DNA of 64,000 nucleotides. Origin: SAR324 cluster bacterium (GTDB taxonomy: Bacteria; SAR324; XYD2-FULL-50-16). Location: contig JANQGX010000007.1 of assembly GCA_028282885.1 (NCBI GenBank), forward strand, positions 1-64,000, in the 5' to 3' direction. Both the position numbers and the translations under genes were made by a program. Below are positions 7,891-16,391 of the stretch, piece after piece. The notes under the pieces were generated by a model, which was not told where the DNA came from, made no database searches, and saw nothing but the letters and a program-made list of their open reading frames with translations. How positions within the stretch are numbered: position 1 is the stretch's first letter; each line of letters begins with the position of its first letter.

Positions 7891-9315
7891 TTAATAGGCG
7901 TTTGGATTTATGATACCGGTAAAGATTGTCATAACAATTATCTTTAGATCAAACAAAATCGACCAGTTTGTAAGGTAGTATATATCGTGTTCAATACGTT
8001 TTTCCAGGGATGTATTCCCTCGCCATCCGTTTACCTGTGCCCAACCTGTTATCCCGGCTTTCATTTTGTGCCGCAACATGTAGTTTGGAATCTCTTTTTT
8101 AAAATCTTCGATAAAGACCGGTCTTTCAGGCCTTGGACCAACCATACTCATGGATCCCTGCAACACATTGAAAAACTGTGGCACCTCATCCAGGCTGGTT
8201 TTCCTCATGAATTTGCCAAGAGCCGTTCTTCTGTCATCGTCCTTTTTTGCCCACACAGCACCGGTTTGAGCTTCGGCATCGATTCTCATGGATCTGAACT
8301 TGATCATTTTAAATGATTTTCCGTCCATCCCCATTCGCTCCTGGGTGTAAAATACCGGCCCCTTCGAAGTCAGCTTAATCAGAATCGGTATAACCAACCA
8401 GACCGGCAGCAACAAAACAACAGCAACGCTGGCGCCGATCAGATCAAAAATCCTTTTAAAAACCCGATTCCAACCTTCGACGGAGCTTTGTCGTAAGGCG
8501 ATGACAGGCATTCCATCCAGATCCAGGATTTCCGGATTGATATTAAGGGTATGGTAAATATCCGGAACAATATGCAGATCGATAAACTGTTCGGCCAGAT
8601 TATCGTTGATACGCTTTAAATGGGATTGCTGATTGGAATCCAGGCAGACAAAGGCCTGATCGATCTCCTGTTGCCTGATTATTTCAGGCATATCTTCAAA
8701 GTTGCCGAGATAAGGGATTGAAAGGTCATCCGTTTTGTGATCATAGACATACCCGATAACTTGAAAACCGAGACCCCTGTTTTCTTTGATTCGTTTGAAA
8801 AATGCCCTGGCAGTTCTGTCTTTGCCAATGATAATGATTCTCCGCAAGTTTTTACCTCTTTTTCTCATGTAGCTGAGAAAAAGCCTGACCGAAATACGCA
8901 GGGCGCTGATGCTGCCAATGGTTAAAATCAGAAAATAGACGGATTGCACCCTTGAATATGAAAACCTTCGGTAGTAGAAGGTTAACCCCAGAAGGACGAT
9001 AAAAAGAAAAACATTTGATTTGACTATGGCACGCAGCTCTCCCCGGTATTGAGAAACCCGCTTGGGATTATACATCTTGCCATAAATGTTGCAGATCGCA
9101 GCCACTACCACGACAACTCCCGTGGCGTTGAAATACTCCTTGTAGGGAGGAATATGGGCAAAATCGACCGCCGGGATGGAGAAACCAAATAAGGAATAGG
9201 TAAGATTTAGCCAATGGAATCTTACAAAATAGGCAAGGTTCCAACAACTGCCCACAATCAGTACATCCGCCAGAAAAAGAAGCGTTAGGATAACCTGTGC
9301 TCTTTTTTTTAACAT
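7891..9315 (-). CDS. Undecaprenyl-phosphate sugar phosphotransferase (WcaJ/WbaP-like)
   Basis: This enzyme should transfer a hexose-1-phosphate from a UDP- or NDP-sugar to undecaprenyl phosphate, the first step in exopolysaccharide or O-antigen unit assembly at the inner membrane. The 474 residues show four N-terminal membrane segments (about 5-31, 64-78, 101-115, 126-147), a CoA-binding-like Rossmann domain (155-270), a re-entrant hydrophobic helix (290-312) and the bacterial sugar transferase domain (283-470). Conserved elements include KMIKFRSM, the catalytic SLDEVPQ (Asp-Glu at 376-377) and MVGPRPERP. It sits 12 bp after the glycosyltransferase stop, surely in one operon. Which sugar is used cannot be read from the sequence. 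Confidence 0.92.
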   Translation of the reverse strand: MLKKRAQVILTLLFLADVLIVGSCWNLAYFVRFHWLNLTYSLFGFSIPAVDFAHIPPYKEYFNATGVVVVVAAICNIYGKMYNPKRVSQYRGELRAIVKSNVFLFIVLLGLTFYYRRFSYSRVQSVYFLILTIGSISALRISVRLFLSYMRKRGKNLRRIIIIGKDRTARAFFKRIKENRGLGFQVIGYVYDHKTDDLSIPYLGNFEDMPEIIRQQEIDQAFVCLDSNQQSHLKRINDNLAEQFIDLHIVPDIYHTLNINPEILDLDGMPVIALRQSSVEGWNRVFKRIFDLIGASVAVVLLLPVWLVIPILIKLTSKGPVFYTQERMGMDGKSFKMIKFRSMRIDAEAQTGAVWAKKDDDRRTALGKFMRKTSLDEVPQFFNVLQGSMSMVGPRPERPVFIEDFKKEIPNYMLRHKMKAGITGWAQVNGWRGNTSLEKRIEHDIYYLTNWSILFDLKIIVMTIFTGIINPNAY

Positions 9316-9327
9316 GGCTTTTTTACA

Positions 9328-10446
9328 TCAATAAGTTTTATTCAATAAATCGAGAATATGCTGCGACATATTTTTATCAAACACGTCTTCACCGAATCTT
9401 CTAGCGTGATCCCGGATCCATTCCGGATCGAACTCATGTTCAACACTCTCAAATGCCTGAATGGCTTCCAGCAGAGAATCCACCGTGGGTTGGTTAAAAA
9501 ACAAACCGGAGGATTGTGCACGACTTTCCCTGTTTTCAACCACCGTTTCCAGTGCCCCTCCCTTGCCGAAAGCGATAACAGGAACTCCCTGTGACATCAC
9601 TTCCAGCGGGATCATTCCGAAGTCCTCTTCTCCCGGAAAAAGAAGAGCCCGGGAACTTCTAATATAATCAACAACTTCCCGGGTCGAAAGATGTCCTTTA
9701 AATTCGATATTGCTTCCCGCCAGACCTTGCAGCCTCTCTTTCTCGCTACCGTCACCTATAATGATCAATTTGCGATCCAGTTTTGCAAAGGCTTTAATCA
9801 GAAGATCAATATTTTTGTATGGCGTCAAAGCCCCGAAACTCAGGTATGCCTTTCTCTCCTTATTTACCAGATCACCTTTAAACAGGTCCAGCGCAATCGG
9901 GGGATAACAGGTTCTGGCTTCTTTCCCGTAAAACCTCCTGACACGATCCGCAACATTGTTAGAATTAGCCACGTAGAGATCGACATTGTCAATAGTCGTT
10001 AAATCCCATTTTTTGAGTTTACCAAATTGTCTGGCTGCTATTTTCCGTGTCCATGCTGGTAGCGCATTCAGATACATATCAGTATAACCCCAACAATAGC
10101 GCATTGGAGTGTGTATATAACACAAATGCGGTGTTTCAGCCGGTTTGGCAACGCCTTTGGCCGGACCGGATTCCGAGGAGATAATCAGATCGTATTCCTT
10201 TTTCAGCTTTAATGAACCGATTCCGAGAGGGTAGAGGGGATACAGCTTTTGGTAGTGTTTTTTGAGAACCGGTAGATTAAGTTTTGACGGGAACACCTGG
10301 TGACTGCCCAAATGTTTTCCGCATACCGTTTCATCGTAGAAGAGGGTGTAGACATCCGCCTTGGGAAAGATCTGCAGAAATCTCTCCAGGACTTTTTCAC
10401 CTCCGCGCCAGGTAACCAGCCAGTAGTGAATCAAAGCAACATTCAT
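9328..10446 (-). CDS. Glycosyltransferase family 4 (GT-B fold)
   Basis: The 372-residue product is a retaining GT-B glycosyltransferase of the WbaZ-like group that adds a sugar to a lipid-linked acceptor. The N-terminal domain begins with a glycine-rich motif (ALIHYWLVTWRGGEKVLE), followed by the acceptor-domain HTPMRYCW stretch at about 112-119. The donor-binding C-terminal domain starts near SFGALTPYKNIDLLIKA and has the E-x7-E motif EDFGMIPLE (274-282). I chose the ATG at 10446: longer versions would overlap dut, and MNVALIHYW is a normal family start. It lies 34 bp after dut and 12 bp before the sugar transferase gene, which suggests joint work on one glycan. Confidence 0.9.
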   Translation of the reverse strand: MNVALIHYWLVTWRGGEKVLERFLQIFPKADVYTLFYDETVCGKHLGSHQVFPSKLNLPVLKKHYQKLYPLYPLGIGSLKLKKEYDLIISSESGPAKGVAKPAETPHLCYIHTPMRYCWGYTDMYLNALPAWTRKIAARQFGKLKKWDLTTIDNVDLYVANSNNVADRVRRFYGKEARTCYPPIALDLFKGDLVNKERKAYLSFGALTPYKNIDLLIKAFAKLDRKLIIIGDGSEKERLQGLAGSNIEFKGHLSTREVVDYIRSSRALLFPGEEDFGMIPLEVMSQGVPVIAFGKGGALETVVENRESRAQSSGLFFNQPTVDSLLEAIQAFESVEHEFDPEWIRDHARRFGEDVFDKNMSQHILDLLNKTY

Positions 10447-10480
10447 ATCCTTCAGATCTTCAACCCGATAGTCCGTTCCC

Positions 10481-10921
10481 TTAGCTTCCGCTGCTGCCAA
10501 ATCCTCCCTCCCCTCTTTCGGATTCAGACAAATCTTCCACAATATCTATTTCAAAAGCTTCCAGGCGTTTCAGAACAAGTTGCCCAACCCTTGTGCCGAT
10601 AAGGCTTTCCGCCTCCGCCTTGCCGTCTCCATTTCCGAGATATCTCATCGGCAAATAAAGAATTCCCCGGTAGCCATTATCGATAATGCCGATACTGTTG
10701 GTCATAATGAAATCGTGTTTATAGATACTAGAACGCGGATAAAGTTCGGTGTAATAGCCCGCGGGTGGCTCCACCGAGATACCGGTATCGAAGAAGTAGA
10801 TATTGTCTCTCTTCACAATTACCTTAATCAGGGTAAGATCCAGTCCGCTGTCACTACCATGAGCCTTAACCGGCCTGGGCATGTCGGGATAATGGCATTT
10901 AATCTTCAGTTTTTGCATCAT
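10481..10921 (-). CDS. dut: dUTP diphosphatase (trimeric dUTPase)
   Basis: Hydrolyses dUTP to dUMP and pyrophosphate, preventing uracil incorporation and feeding dTMP synthesis. All five trimeric-dUTPase motifs are visible in order: SDSGLDL (motif 1), PRSSIYKHD (2), IIDNGYRG with the catalytic Asp (3), RVGQLVL (4) and RGEGGFGSSG at the flexible C-terminus (5). About 146 residues, normal length. I place the start at the ATG 10921 because an AGGGA ribosome-binding site lies a few bases upstream; a second ATG follows directly. It begins within 16 bp of the tyrS stop, so the two are co-transcribed. Motif 2 has Ser in place of the usual Gly (PRSS), a common variation. Confidence 0.94.
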   Translation of the reverse strand: MMQKLKIKCHYPDMPRPVKAHGSDSGLDLTLIKVIVKRDNIYFFDTGISVEPPAGYYTELYPRSSIYKHDFIMTNSIGIIDNGYRGILYLPMRYLGNGDGKAEAESLIGTRVGQLVLKRLEAFEIDIVEDLSESERGEGGFGSSGS

Positions 10922-10936
10922 GATACTTCCCTGCAA

Positions 10937-12208
10937 TTATTCAAAGCTCAGAAGCCGATAGTTCTTTTTTCCCGAGCGAATAATCATGAAGGTCGGAGAG
11001 GCCATATCATTTTCTGTCAATTGATACTCAATGTTTTTCTGAGTAACATTATTAACATATGCACCGCCCGATTGAATCAGTTTTCTTGCCTGTCCTTTGG
11101 ATTTTGATACTTCGCTTTCCACCAGTGCATCGATGAGGCTGATTCCGTCTTTCAAACGCTCCTTTGAAACTTTAATGGAAGGAACATCCTTGAAGATTTG
11201 GGCTATGGTCGTGTCGTCGAGATCCTCGATTTTCTCTCCGAATAGCACCCGGGATGCCTGCTGAGCCTTTTCCATTGCTGTCTGACCATGAACCCGGCTG
11301 GTCGTTTCTTCCGCCAGTTTCTTCTGGGCCGCCCTGCGATGGGGCTCTGTTTTCACCAACTCCTCCAGTTCGGCAATTTCCTCCAGGCTTACCTCAGTGA
11401 AAACCTTTAAGAAGCGAACGACATCCTCATCCGCGGTATTGAGAAAAAACTGGTAAAACTCGTAGGGAGAGGTTTTATCAGCCGAAAGCCAGACCGTTCC
11501 GGTCTCGGATTTCCCGAATTTCTTTCCGTCCGCTTTTGTAATCAGGGGGATGGTTAAACCGTAAAACTGCTTGTTTGCCAGTCTGCGGCCCAGATCGATA
11601 CCGGAGATTATATTCCCCCATTGATCCGAACCTCCCATTTGCAGAACACAATCATATTTTTCAGACAATTGAAAGAAATCATAAGCTTGCAGCAGCATAT
11701 AACTGAACTCGGTGTAGGAAATACCCTCGCCTTCCCTGTCGATACGGTTTTTAACGGATTCGCGGTTGATCATGGCGTTGACTGAAAAGTGCTTGCCGAT
11801 ATCTCTCAGAAAATCGATCAGGGTACATTCCGAAAGCCAGTCATAATTGTTAACCATGATAGCCTTATTCCCCTCTTCAAATTCCAGAAACCTGGCAAGC
11901 TGCCCTTTGACCCCGGCGATATTTCTTTCAATCTCCTCTTGTGAAAGCAGGTTACGCTCGGCGCTTTTTCCCCCGGGATCACCGATCATGCCTGTTCCAC
12001 CACCCATCAAACCGATGGGAGTGTGTCCGTTTTTCTGAAGCACCCGCATCAGGTTAAACATCGCAAAATGCCCAACGTGCATACTGTCCGCTGTTGGATC
12101 GAATCCAACGTAAAAAGTCATTCCTCCTTTGTTCAGCTTTTCAGGTAATTCATCATGGGTTACTTGGTCGATATAGCCCCTTTCCCGTAGTTCCTCAAAT
12201 AGGTTCAT
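10937..12208 (-). CDS. tyrS: Tyrosyl-tRNA synthetase
   Basis: Class I aminoacyl-tRNA synthetase that charges tRNA-Tyr. The 423-residue protein has the HIGH-like motif HVGH (44-47) within GFDPTADSMHVGHF, the tyrosine-pocket region around GGSDQWGN (192-199), the KMSKS-like motif KFGKS (230-234), and a C-terminal S4 RNA-binding domain (about 355-420). The KFGKS form and overall layout fit the standard bacterial TyrS type. ATG at 12208 with AAGGAA just upstream. First gene of the minus-strand run tyrS-dut-GT-sugar transferase-SPOR, with a candidate promoter about 100 bp upstream. I saw no T-box in the leader, which is short. Confidence 0.96.
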   Translation of the reverse strand: MNLFEELRERGYIDQVTHDELPEKLNKGGMTFYVGFDPTADSMHVGHFAMFNLMRVLQKNGHTPIGLMGGGTGMIGDPGGKSAERNLLSQEEIERNIAGVKGQLARFLEFEEGNKAIMVNNYDWLSECTLIDFLRDIGKHFSVNAMINRESVKNRIDREGEGISYTEFSYMLLQAYDFFQLSEKYDCVLQMGGSDQWGNIISGIDLGRRLANKQFYGLTIPLITKADGKKFGKSETGTVWLSADKTSPYEFYQFFLNTADEDVVRFLKVFTEVSLEEIAELEELVKTEPHRRAAQKKLAEETTSRVHGQTAMEKAQQASRVLFGEKIEDLDDTTIAQIFKDVPSIKVSKERLKDGISLIDALVESEVSKSKGQARKLIQSGGAYVNNVTQKNIEYQLTENDMASPTFMIIRSGKKNYRLLSFE

Positions 12209-12313
12209 TTCCTTATATTTTATTTTTTTTAGGTCTGCTGTTTTACACCATCAGCTCAGGCGTTAAGCTGCCTGCAGTGCGAAAGTCTTGGACTCCAATG
12301 ACAATAAGAGTTT

Positions 12314-12342
12314 AGCATATATAAAACCTGCATATCGGACAA
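12314..12342 (-). promoter_or_regulatory. Candidate sigma-70 promoter for tyrS
   Basis: On the minus strand TTGTCC (12342-12337), a 17-nt spacer and TATGCT (12319-12314) followed by AAACTC give a moderate sigma-70 match (4 of 6 in each box). It lies about 105 bp upstream of the tyrS start and no other good candidate is nearer. Prediction by eye only. Confidence 0.4.
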
Positions 12343-12378
12343 GGGGCCAACTCAAAGACTCATCTGTTTTCAATTCAG

Positions 12379-12400
12379 TTGTAAACGGGGGAGTTTACAA
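12379..12400. repeat. Perfect 22-bp palindrome between tyrS and mtnP
   Basis: TTGTAAAC (12379-12386), six-base spacer GGGGGA, then GTTTACAA (12393-12400). The 8-bp arms match perfectly. It sits in the divergent intergenic region, 77 bp before mtnP and upstream of the tyrS promoter candidate. It is not followed by a T-run on either strand, so an operator for a dimeric regulator is more likely than a terminator. The regulator is unknown. Confidence 0.55.
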
Positions 12401-12476
12401 ACAAACACATTAGTGATTAATTGAATTTCTGACATTGACATCACTCGATTAAGAAAACCTTTATCAGGATATCCCC

Positions 12477-13340
12477 ATGAAATTTGGAATCATAGGTGGA
12501 AGCGGCTTATATGAAGTTGAAGGATTTGAAAACGTAAATCATATTAAAATCGAAACCCCTTTTGGGGATCCATCAGACGAATTCGTATCCGGACAACTGG
12601 AGGGCAAAGATGTGGTTTTTCTTCCCCGGCACGGCAGAGGTCACCGGTTATTGCCATCGGAGATTAATTACCGTGCGAATATCTGGGGAATGAAATCATT
12701 GGGAGCCACTCACCTGGTATCTGTCAGCGCAGTAGGAAGTCTGAAAGAGGAGATATGTCCCGGTCACATCGTCCTTCCGGATCAATTTATCGATCGCACC
12801 AAAGACAGACCTTCTACTTTCTTCGGAAACGGCTTGACTGCCCATCTGCAATTCGGTCAGCCGACCTGCCTCCACCTCTCCGATGCCATTTACAGCGTTA
12901 TCAATAAACTTGGTATTACCTGTCATCAGGGAGGAACCTACGTTTGCATGGAGGGTCCCATGTTCTCTACACGCGCCGAATCGGAGATGTACAGAAGCTT
13001 TGGTGCAGCAGTAATCGGTATGACCAATCTTCAGGAAGCCAAGCTGGCCCGGGAAGCTGAAATGTGCTTTGCTACCATTGCCCTGGCGACTGATTACGAT
13101 TGCTGGCATACCTCCGAGGAAGAAGTCTCAGTTGATGCCATTCTTGAAGTGATGAGAAAGAATGTCGAGAACACAAAGGCTATCCTGAAGGTTTTGTGCC
13201 GGGAGTTTCAGTCCAAGGACCCCGTCTGCACAGATCAGAATTCTCTTCAGGGAGCATTACTGACACCGATTGACGAGATTCCCCGGTCAGTTAAAGAAAG
13301 CCTGTCAGTAATACTTGATCGCTATTTGAATACCAACTGA
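12477..13340 (+). CDS. mtnP: S-methyl-5'-thioadenosine phosphorylase
   Basis: Cleaves methylthioadenosine (a by-product of polyamine synthesis) with phosphate to adenine and methylthioribose-1-phosphate, starting methionine salvage. The 287-residue protein belongs to the PNP/MTAP family. The phosphate-site GGSGLY is at 7-12, PRHGRGH at 50-56, the MEGPMFSTRAES signature at 158-169, the GMTN nucleoside site at 181-184 and ATDYDCW at 204-210. The Asp pair in TDYD favours 6-aminopurines, as in true MTAP rather than guanosine/inosine phosphorylase. No other methionine-salvage genes are in the window. ATG start preceded by AGGAT. Confidence 0.93.
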   Translation: MKFGIIGGSGLYEVEGFENVNHIKIETPFGDPSDEFVSGQLEGKDVVFLPRHGRGHRLLPSEINYRANIWGMKSLGATHLVSVSAVGSLKEEICPGHIVLPDQFIDRTKDRPSTFFGNGLTAHLQFGQPTCLHLSDAIYSVINKLGITCHQGGTYVCMEGPMFSTRAESEMYRSFGAAVIGMTNLQEAKLAREAEMCFATIALATDYDCWHTSEEEVSVDAILEVMRKNVENTKAILKVLCREFQSKDPVCTDQNSLQGALLTPIDEIPRSVKESLSVILDRYLNTN

Positions 13341-13412
13341 GTTGTCAAAATTCGGGATTGGGACTAGATTACACAGAGATACATCAACAAACTCGTCAAA
13401 GCGGTTATCACA

Positions 13413-14159
13413 ATGGATCATGACCTTTGCCTTCCCTTTTTCTGCAGCAATTGCCATCACCTTGCGTTCATTCTCAAGCGTCGGAACGCAGATCAGCCTG
13501 AAATCCTGGAATACGGCAAATCCGGTTGGGAGCAGCATCTCTGCTACAAAGTGAAAGGGAAAGAGATCTGGTCGCATGCAAAAAATCTGGAAAACGTGAG
13601 CTGGGGTGTCAGGGAAATACCGCTTCAGATCTCCAGCAGGGCCCGTAAAAGCAAACCGAGCAAACTCACCATAGGTGTTGTTATCAGTCTTCCTGAATCG
13701 GGGCCTGACAAGCAGTCCCAAAGTTTTGCCAAAGTCCTGACAATCGAAGGTTCGCTGATCAATATCAGAACCGTTCACCCCCAAGCCATCACATCGGCGG
13801 GAATCCTGATCGATCTGACAAATGCAAAGAAAGTCGGCAGCGACAGATACAGGCTTGCGGAAATCATCCAGGTTGACATCAAAGCTCTTCCAAGCCCGGA
13901 TAAGGAAACTATCTCAGATTATTTCAAAATATCACTCTCCTCCTACGACCAGGAACAGTTAGAGGTTTACATAGAACGATTTCTTGAAGATCTCTCTTCC
14001 CACAATCTATTTCCTGTCAGTATTATTCCGCTACCCAATACCGATGAGAACCAACAGACGCGCTACAGCAGACAAATTGCCATCCCCCCGTCCTCCAGCC
14101 TCCAAAAAACCATTGAAAACATGACCATTCCCCATTCGATTCGCCTCTCGATTGCCTGA
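13413..14159 (+). CDS. Unrecognised protein with a ribosomal protein S10-like C-terminal domain
   Basis: A 248-residue protein without signal or membrane segments. Residues about 172-247 resemble ribosomal protein S10. The order is beta strand KISLSSYD, helix QLEVYIERFLEDLSSHN, a PVSIIPLPN strand matching the S10 signature region (RGPIPLPT), then a second helix in PSSSLQKTIENMTIP matching S10 PTxKTVDALMRLDLP, ending in strand SIRLSI. The long S10 hairpin loop that reaches into the ribosome appears shortened to about a dozen residues (TDENQQTRYSRQ). The N-terminal 160 residues, with CSNCHH at 11-16, are unfamiliar. It follows mtnP by 72 bp on the same strand and precedes the heat-shock promoter. 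The frame is open back to 13368 without another ATG. The S10 match is by eye. Confidence 0.6.
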   Translation: MDHDLCLPFFCSNCHHLAFILKRRNADQPEILEYGKSGWEQHLCYKVKGKEIWSHAKNLENVSWGVREIPLQISSRARKSKPSKLTIGVVISLPESGPDKQSQSFAKVLTIEGSLINIRTVHPQAITSAGILIDLTNAKKVGSDRYRLAEIIQVDIKALPSPDKETISDYFKISLSSYDQEQLEVYIERFLEDLSSHNLFPVSIIPLPNTDENQQTRYSRQIAIPPSSSLQKTIENMTIPHSIRLSIA

Positions 14160-14335
14160 CAACTGGCATACGGTCTTTAATCCACACCAACCTGAATCAA
14201 CAGGGCCTTCGATATTCTCCAGGGTATTTTACCATGTTGATGAAAATACAATTCCAAATGAAATAGATGCAAATTTCAAATCCGCTTAAATTTTAATTGC
14301 TGCCGCGCAATCAGGCTCACCGGAAGACATAGAGA

Positions 14336-14364
14336 TTGACAGCGCACGAAAAATTTGATAAATA
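14336..14364 (+). promoter_or_regulatory. Candidate sigma-70 promoter of the hrcA operon
   Basis: Perfect -35 TTGACA at 14336-14341, 17-nt spacer, then a weak -10 TAAATA at 14359-14364 that directly abuts the CIRCE element. A vegetative promoter with CIRCE at or just after the -10 is the usual HrcA-controlled design, which supports the call despite the poor -10. Confidence 0.55.
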
Positions 14365-14391
14365 TTAGCACTCATAGTTAGCGAGTGCTAA
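14365..14391 (+). promoter_or_regulatory. CIRCE operator (HrcA-binding site)
   Basis: TTAGCACTC (14365-14373), nine-base spacer, GAGTGCTAA (14383-14391): an exact match to the CIRCE consensus with perfect 9-bp arms. It lies just upstream of hrcA, so the repressor should autoregulate this operon. It is the only CIRCE I found in the window; dnaK has no copy of its own. Confidence 0.97.
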
Positions 14392-14467
14392 AGCGACGAT
14401 TTTTTCTATTCGAGGTTTGAATAACAGGCATCGCATTCGGTTCGTCAATTCATTGCTGAAACAGGGT

Positions 14468-15508
14468 ATGGATCAAAGAGCAGAAGAGATTCTCGAGAAA
14501 GTCATAGAGTATTATATTGAGAATGCGGAACCTATCGGTTCCAGATTGCTTTCGAAGGCATTGGACAAAAAGCTGTCACCGGCGACCATCAGGAACGTAA
14601 TGACCGATTTGACAGAGATGGGATATATTGTCCAGCCACACACTTCTGCCGGTAGGGTACCGACGGATGCTGCTTATCGCTACTATATCGACAAGTTGTT
14701 CGAGGAGATCTCCACACCATGGAAGGAGATGTTTCAACGAAGATTGGAAATGGATGAAAACCACCCACATCATCGTATCGAGGACATTCTCCTCGATGCA
14801 ACAAACGAACTCTCCACCATTACGAATTGTGCCGGCATTGTCATCTCTCCCATGCTGTCGGCTTCCCGTTTGAAGCAGATTCAGTTGATTCGTCTCAACA
14901 GCAGACAGATTCTGGTTGTCATCGTAACCCAGATCGGTATGGTTCATAACAAGATCATCCAGGTTCGAAGCTGTCCGAATCAGGACAATCTGGATAAAAT
15001 GGCTGCCATTCTGCTTGATCTTTTTGAAAAAGAGCCGATTGCCAAAATCAGAAAATCCCTGATCAAGGAGCTCACAAAGAACAAAGAGGAATGTAATCAG
15101 TTGATCATTCAGGCTATCAGGCTGGGCAAAAAGGCCTTTGATATCGAATCACCGGGAGAGCTTTTCATTTCAGGAAGATCGAAAATGTGCTCATTCCCGG
15201 AGTTCAATGATCAAAAGAAACTGAAAGACCTTTATCGTGTTTTTGAGGACAAAATAGCCTTAACCGACATGATGATTGAAGCAATGAATGATGACGGCAT
15301 CAAGGTGAACATAGGCACAGAAAACCGGCTCATGGGGCTAAGTACCTGCAGTGTCGTAGCGGGAACATATGGAAACCAGGGTCACCTCCTGGGGACAATC
15401 GGTGTCGTAGGACCTACTCGACTTAACTATCCAAAAGTTATATCTGCAATTCACTACTCAACGGAAAAACTCTCTCTTTCGTTGAGTCGCTTCCTGGAAG
15501 GATATTAA
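14468..15508 (+). CDS. hrcA: Heat-inducible transcription repressor HrcA
   Basis: Represses chaperone operons by binding CIRCE and loses activity when GroEL is occupied by unfolded protein. The product of about 346 residues has the N-terminal winged-helix domain (LSPATIRNVMTDLTEMGYI followed by QPHTSAGRVPT, both family hallmarks), a middle GAF-like domain and the C-terminal stretch ending in IHYSTEKLSLSLSRFL. I chose the ATG at 14468 because it leaves about 21 residues before PIGSR, as in Bacillus HrcA. A TTG at 14417 would add 17 residues and neither start has a well-spaced Shine-Dalgarno. First gene of hrcA-grpE-dnaK-dnaJ. Confidence 0.95.
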   Translation: MDQRAEEILEKVIEYYIENAEPIGSRLLSKALDKKLSPATIRNVMTDLTEMGYIVQPHTSAGRVPTDAAYRYYIDKLFEEISTPWKEMFQRRLEMDENHPHHRIEDILLDATNELSTITNCAGIVISPMLSASRLKQIQLIRLNSRQILVVIVTQIGMVHNKIIQVRSCPNQDNLDKMAAILLDLFEKEPIAKIRKSLIKELTKNKEECNQLIIQAIRLGKKAFDIESPGELFISGRSKMCSFPEFNDQKKLKDLYRVFEDKIALTDMMIEAMNDDGIKVNIGTENRLMGLSTCSVVAGTYGNQGHLLGTIGVVGPTRLNYPKVISAIHYSTEKLSLSLSRFLEGY

Positions 15509-15524
15509 TTCGATTTTTGGGATT

Positions 15525-15546
15525 GGGCTGCCGGATTTTTCAGCCC
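15525..15546 (+). repeat. Short hairpin between hrcA and grpE
   Basis: GGGCTG (15525-15530) and CAGCCC (15541-15546) flank a ten-base T-rich loop, 16 bp after the hrcA stop. No T-run follows, so it is not a clear terminator. A transcript-processing or attenuating hairpin between the repressor and the chaperone genes is possible. Confidence 0.35.
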
Positions 15547-15701
15547 GGGATCTGATGTTTTGTCACATTATTTAGTATTTTAGATTGAAATAGATGTTCT
15601 GAATTGTAAAACTGATATATTACGACCTTTTTTTGTTAAGCAAGCTAATCAACACAATCATAACATAGTATCAAATCTGTTTAGGCTCAGTGGAGGAAAG
15701 A

Positions 15702-16391
15702 ATGGGTAAAAAATCTACTCAAAACGGGGATAAATCGACAACTGAAAATGAAGAGAAGGTAGAGCAATCGGTTGAAGAAGTATCTTCTGAGGTAGATGAA
15801 GCTTCCCGTGACGATGAACAGGACGTGACCGTTGCTGAAGAAGCCGCAGCGGATGATGTACCTGAAGATAAAGAGGAAGCAACGGAACATGAGGAAGAGG
15901 AAACGGGCGAAGAAAAACCGGAGACAATGGAGGAACTTGAAGCACGTCTCACCCAGGAATTGGCTGAGAAAGAGGATAGATATTTGCGTTTGGTGGCGGA
16001 ATTTGAGAATTTCAAAAAACGAAGTGCTCAGGAAATGCAAACCCGGTTTAAGTTTGCCAGTCAACCGCTGGCGCTGAATATCATTTCCGGTTTGGACAAT
16101 CTGGAAAGGGCCCTGATCCAGGCGCAGGAAGAAGACAACGAACAGCTCAAGGAATTTGTTCGAGGCATGGAGATGGTCCAGCAGCAACTTTACGATGCCT
16201 TGAAGCAGAACAATGTAGAACGGTTCGATCCCAGGGGAGAGCCGTTTGATCCCAACCAGCACGAGGCAATGGGGGTAATTGAAACCGAGGAGGTTCAACC
16301 CGATCATGTCGCCCAGGTATTTCAGGCTGGTTATATCATGCATGACAGGGTCATCAGACCTGCCATGGTGCAGGTTGCAAAAAAGAAATAG
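15702..16391 (+). CDS. grpE: Nucleotide exchange factor GrpE
   Basis: GrpE releases ADP from DnaK and acts as a thermosensor in the chaperone cycle. The 229-residue product has a long acidic N-terminal tail (Glu/Asp-rich to about residue 75), then the coiled-coil EKEDRYLRLVAEFENFKKR and the C-terminal beta domain with DPNQHEAMG and the late GYIMHDRVIRPAMVQV signature. The start is the ATG at 15702, preceded by a strong GGAGGAAAGA; a GTG at 15690 is part of that ribosome-binding site. The acidic tail is longer than in E. coli GrpE but common elsewhere. Lies between hrcA and dnaK. Confidence 0.96.
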   Translation: MGKKSTQNGDKSTTENEEKVEQSVEEVSSEVDEASRDDEQDVTVAEEAAADDVPEDKEEATEHEEEETGEEKPETMEELEARLTQELAEKEDRYLRLVAEFENFKKRSAQEMQTRFKFASQPLALNIISGLDNLERALIQAQEEDNEQLKEFVRGMEMVQQQLYDALKQNNVERFDPRGEPFDPNQHEAMGVIETEEVQPDHVAQVFQAGYIMHDRVIRPAMVQVAKKK

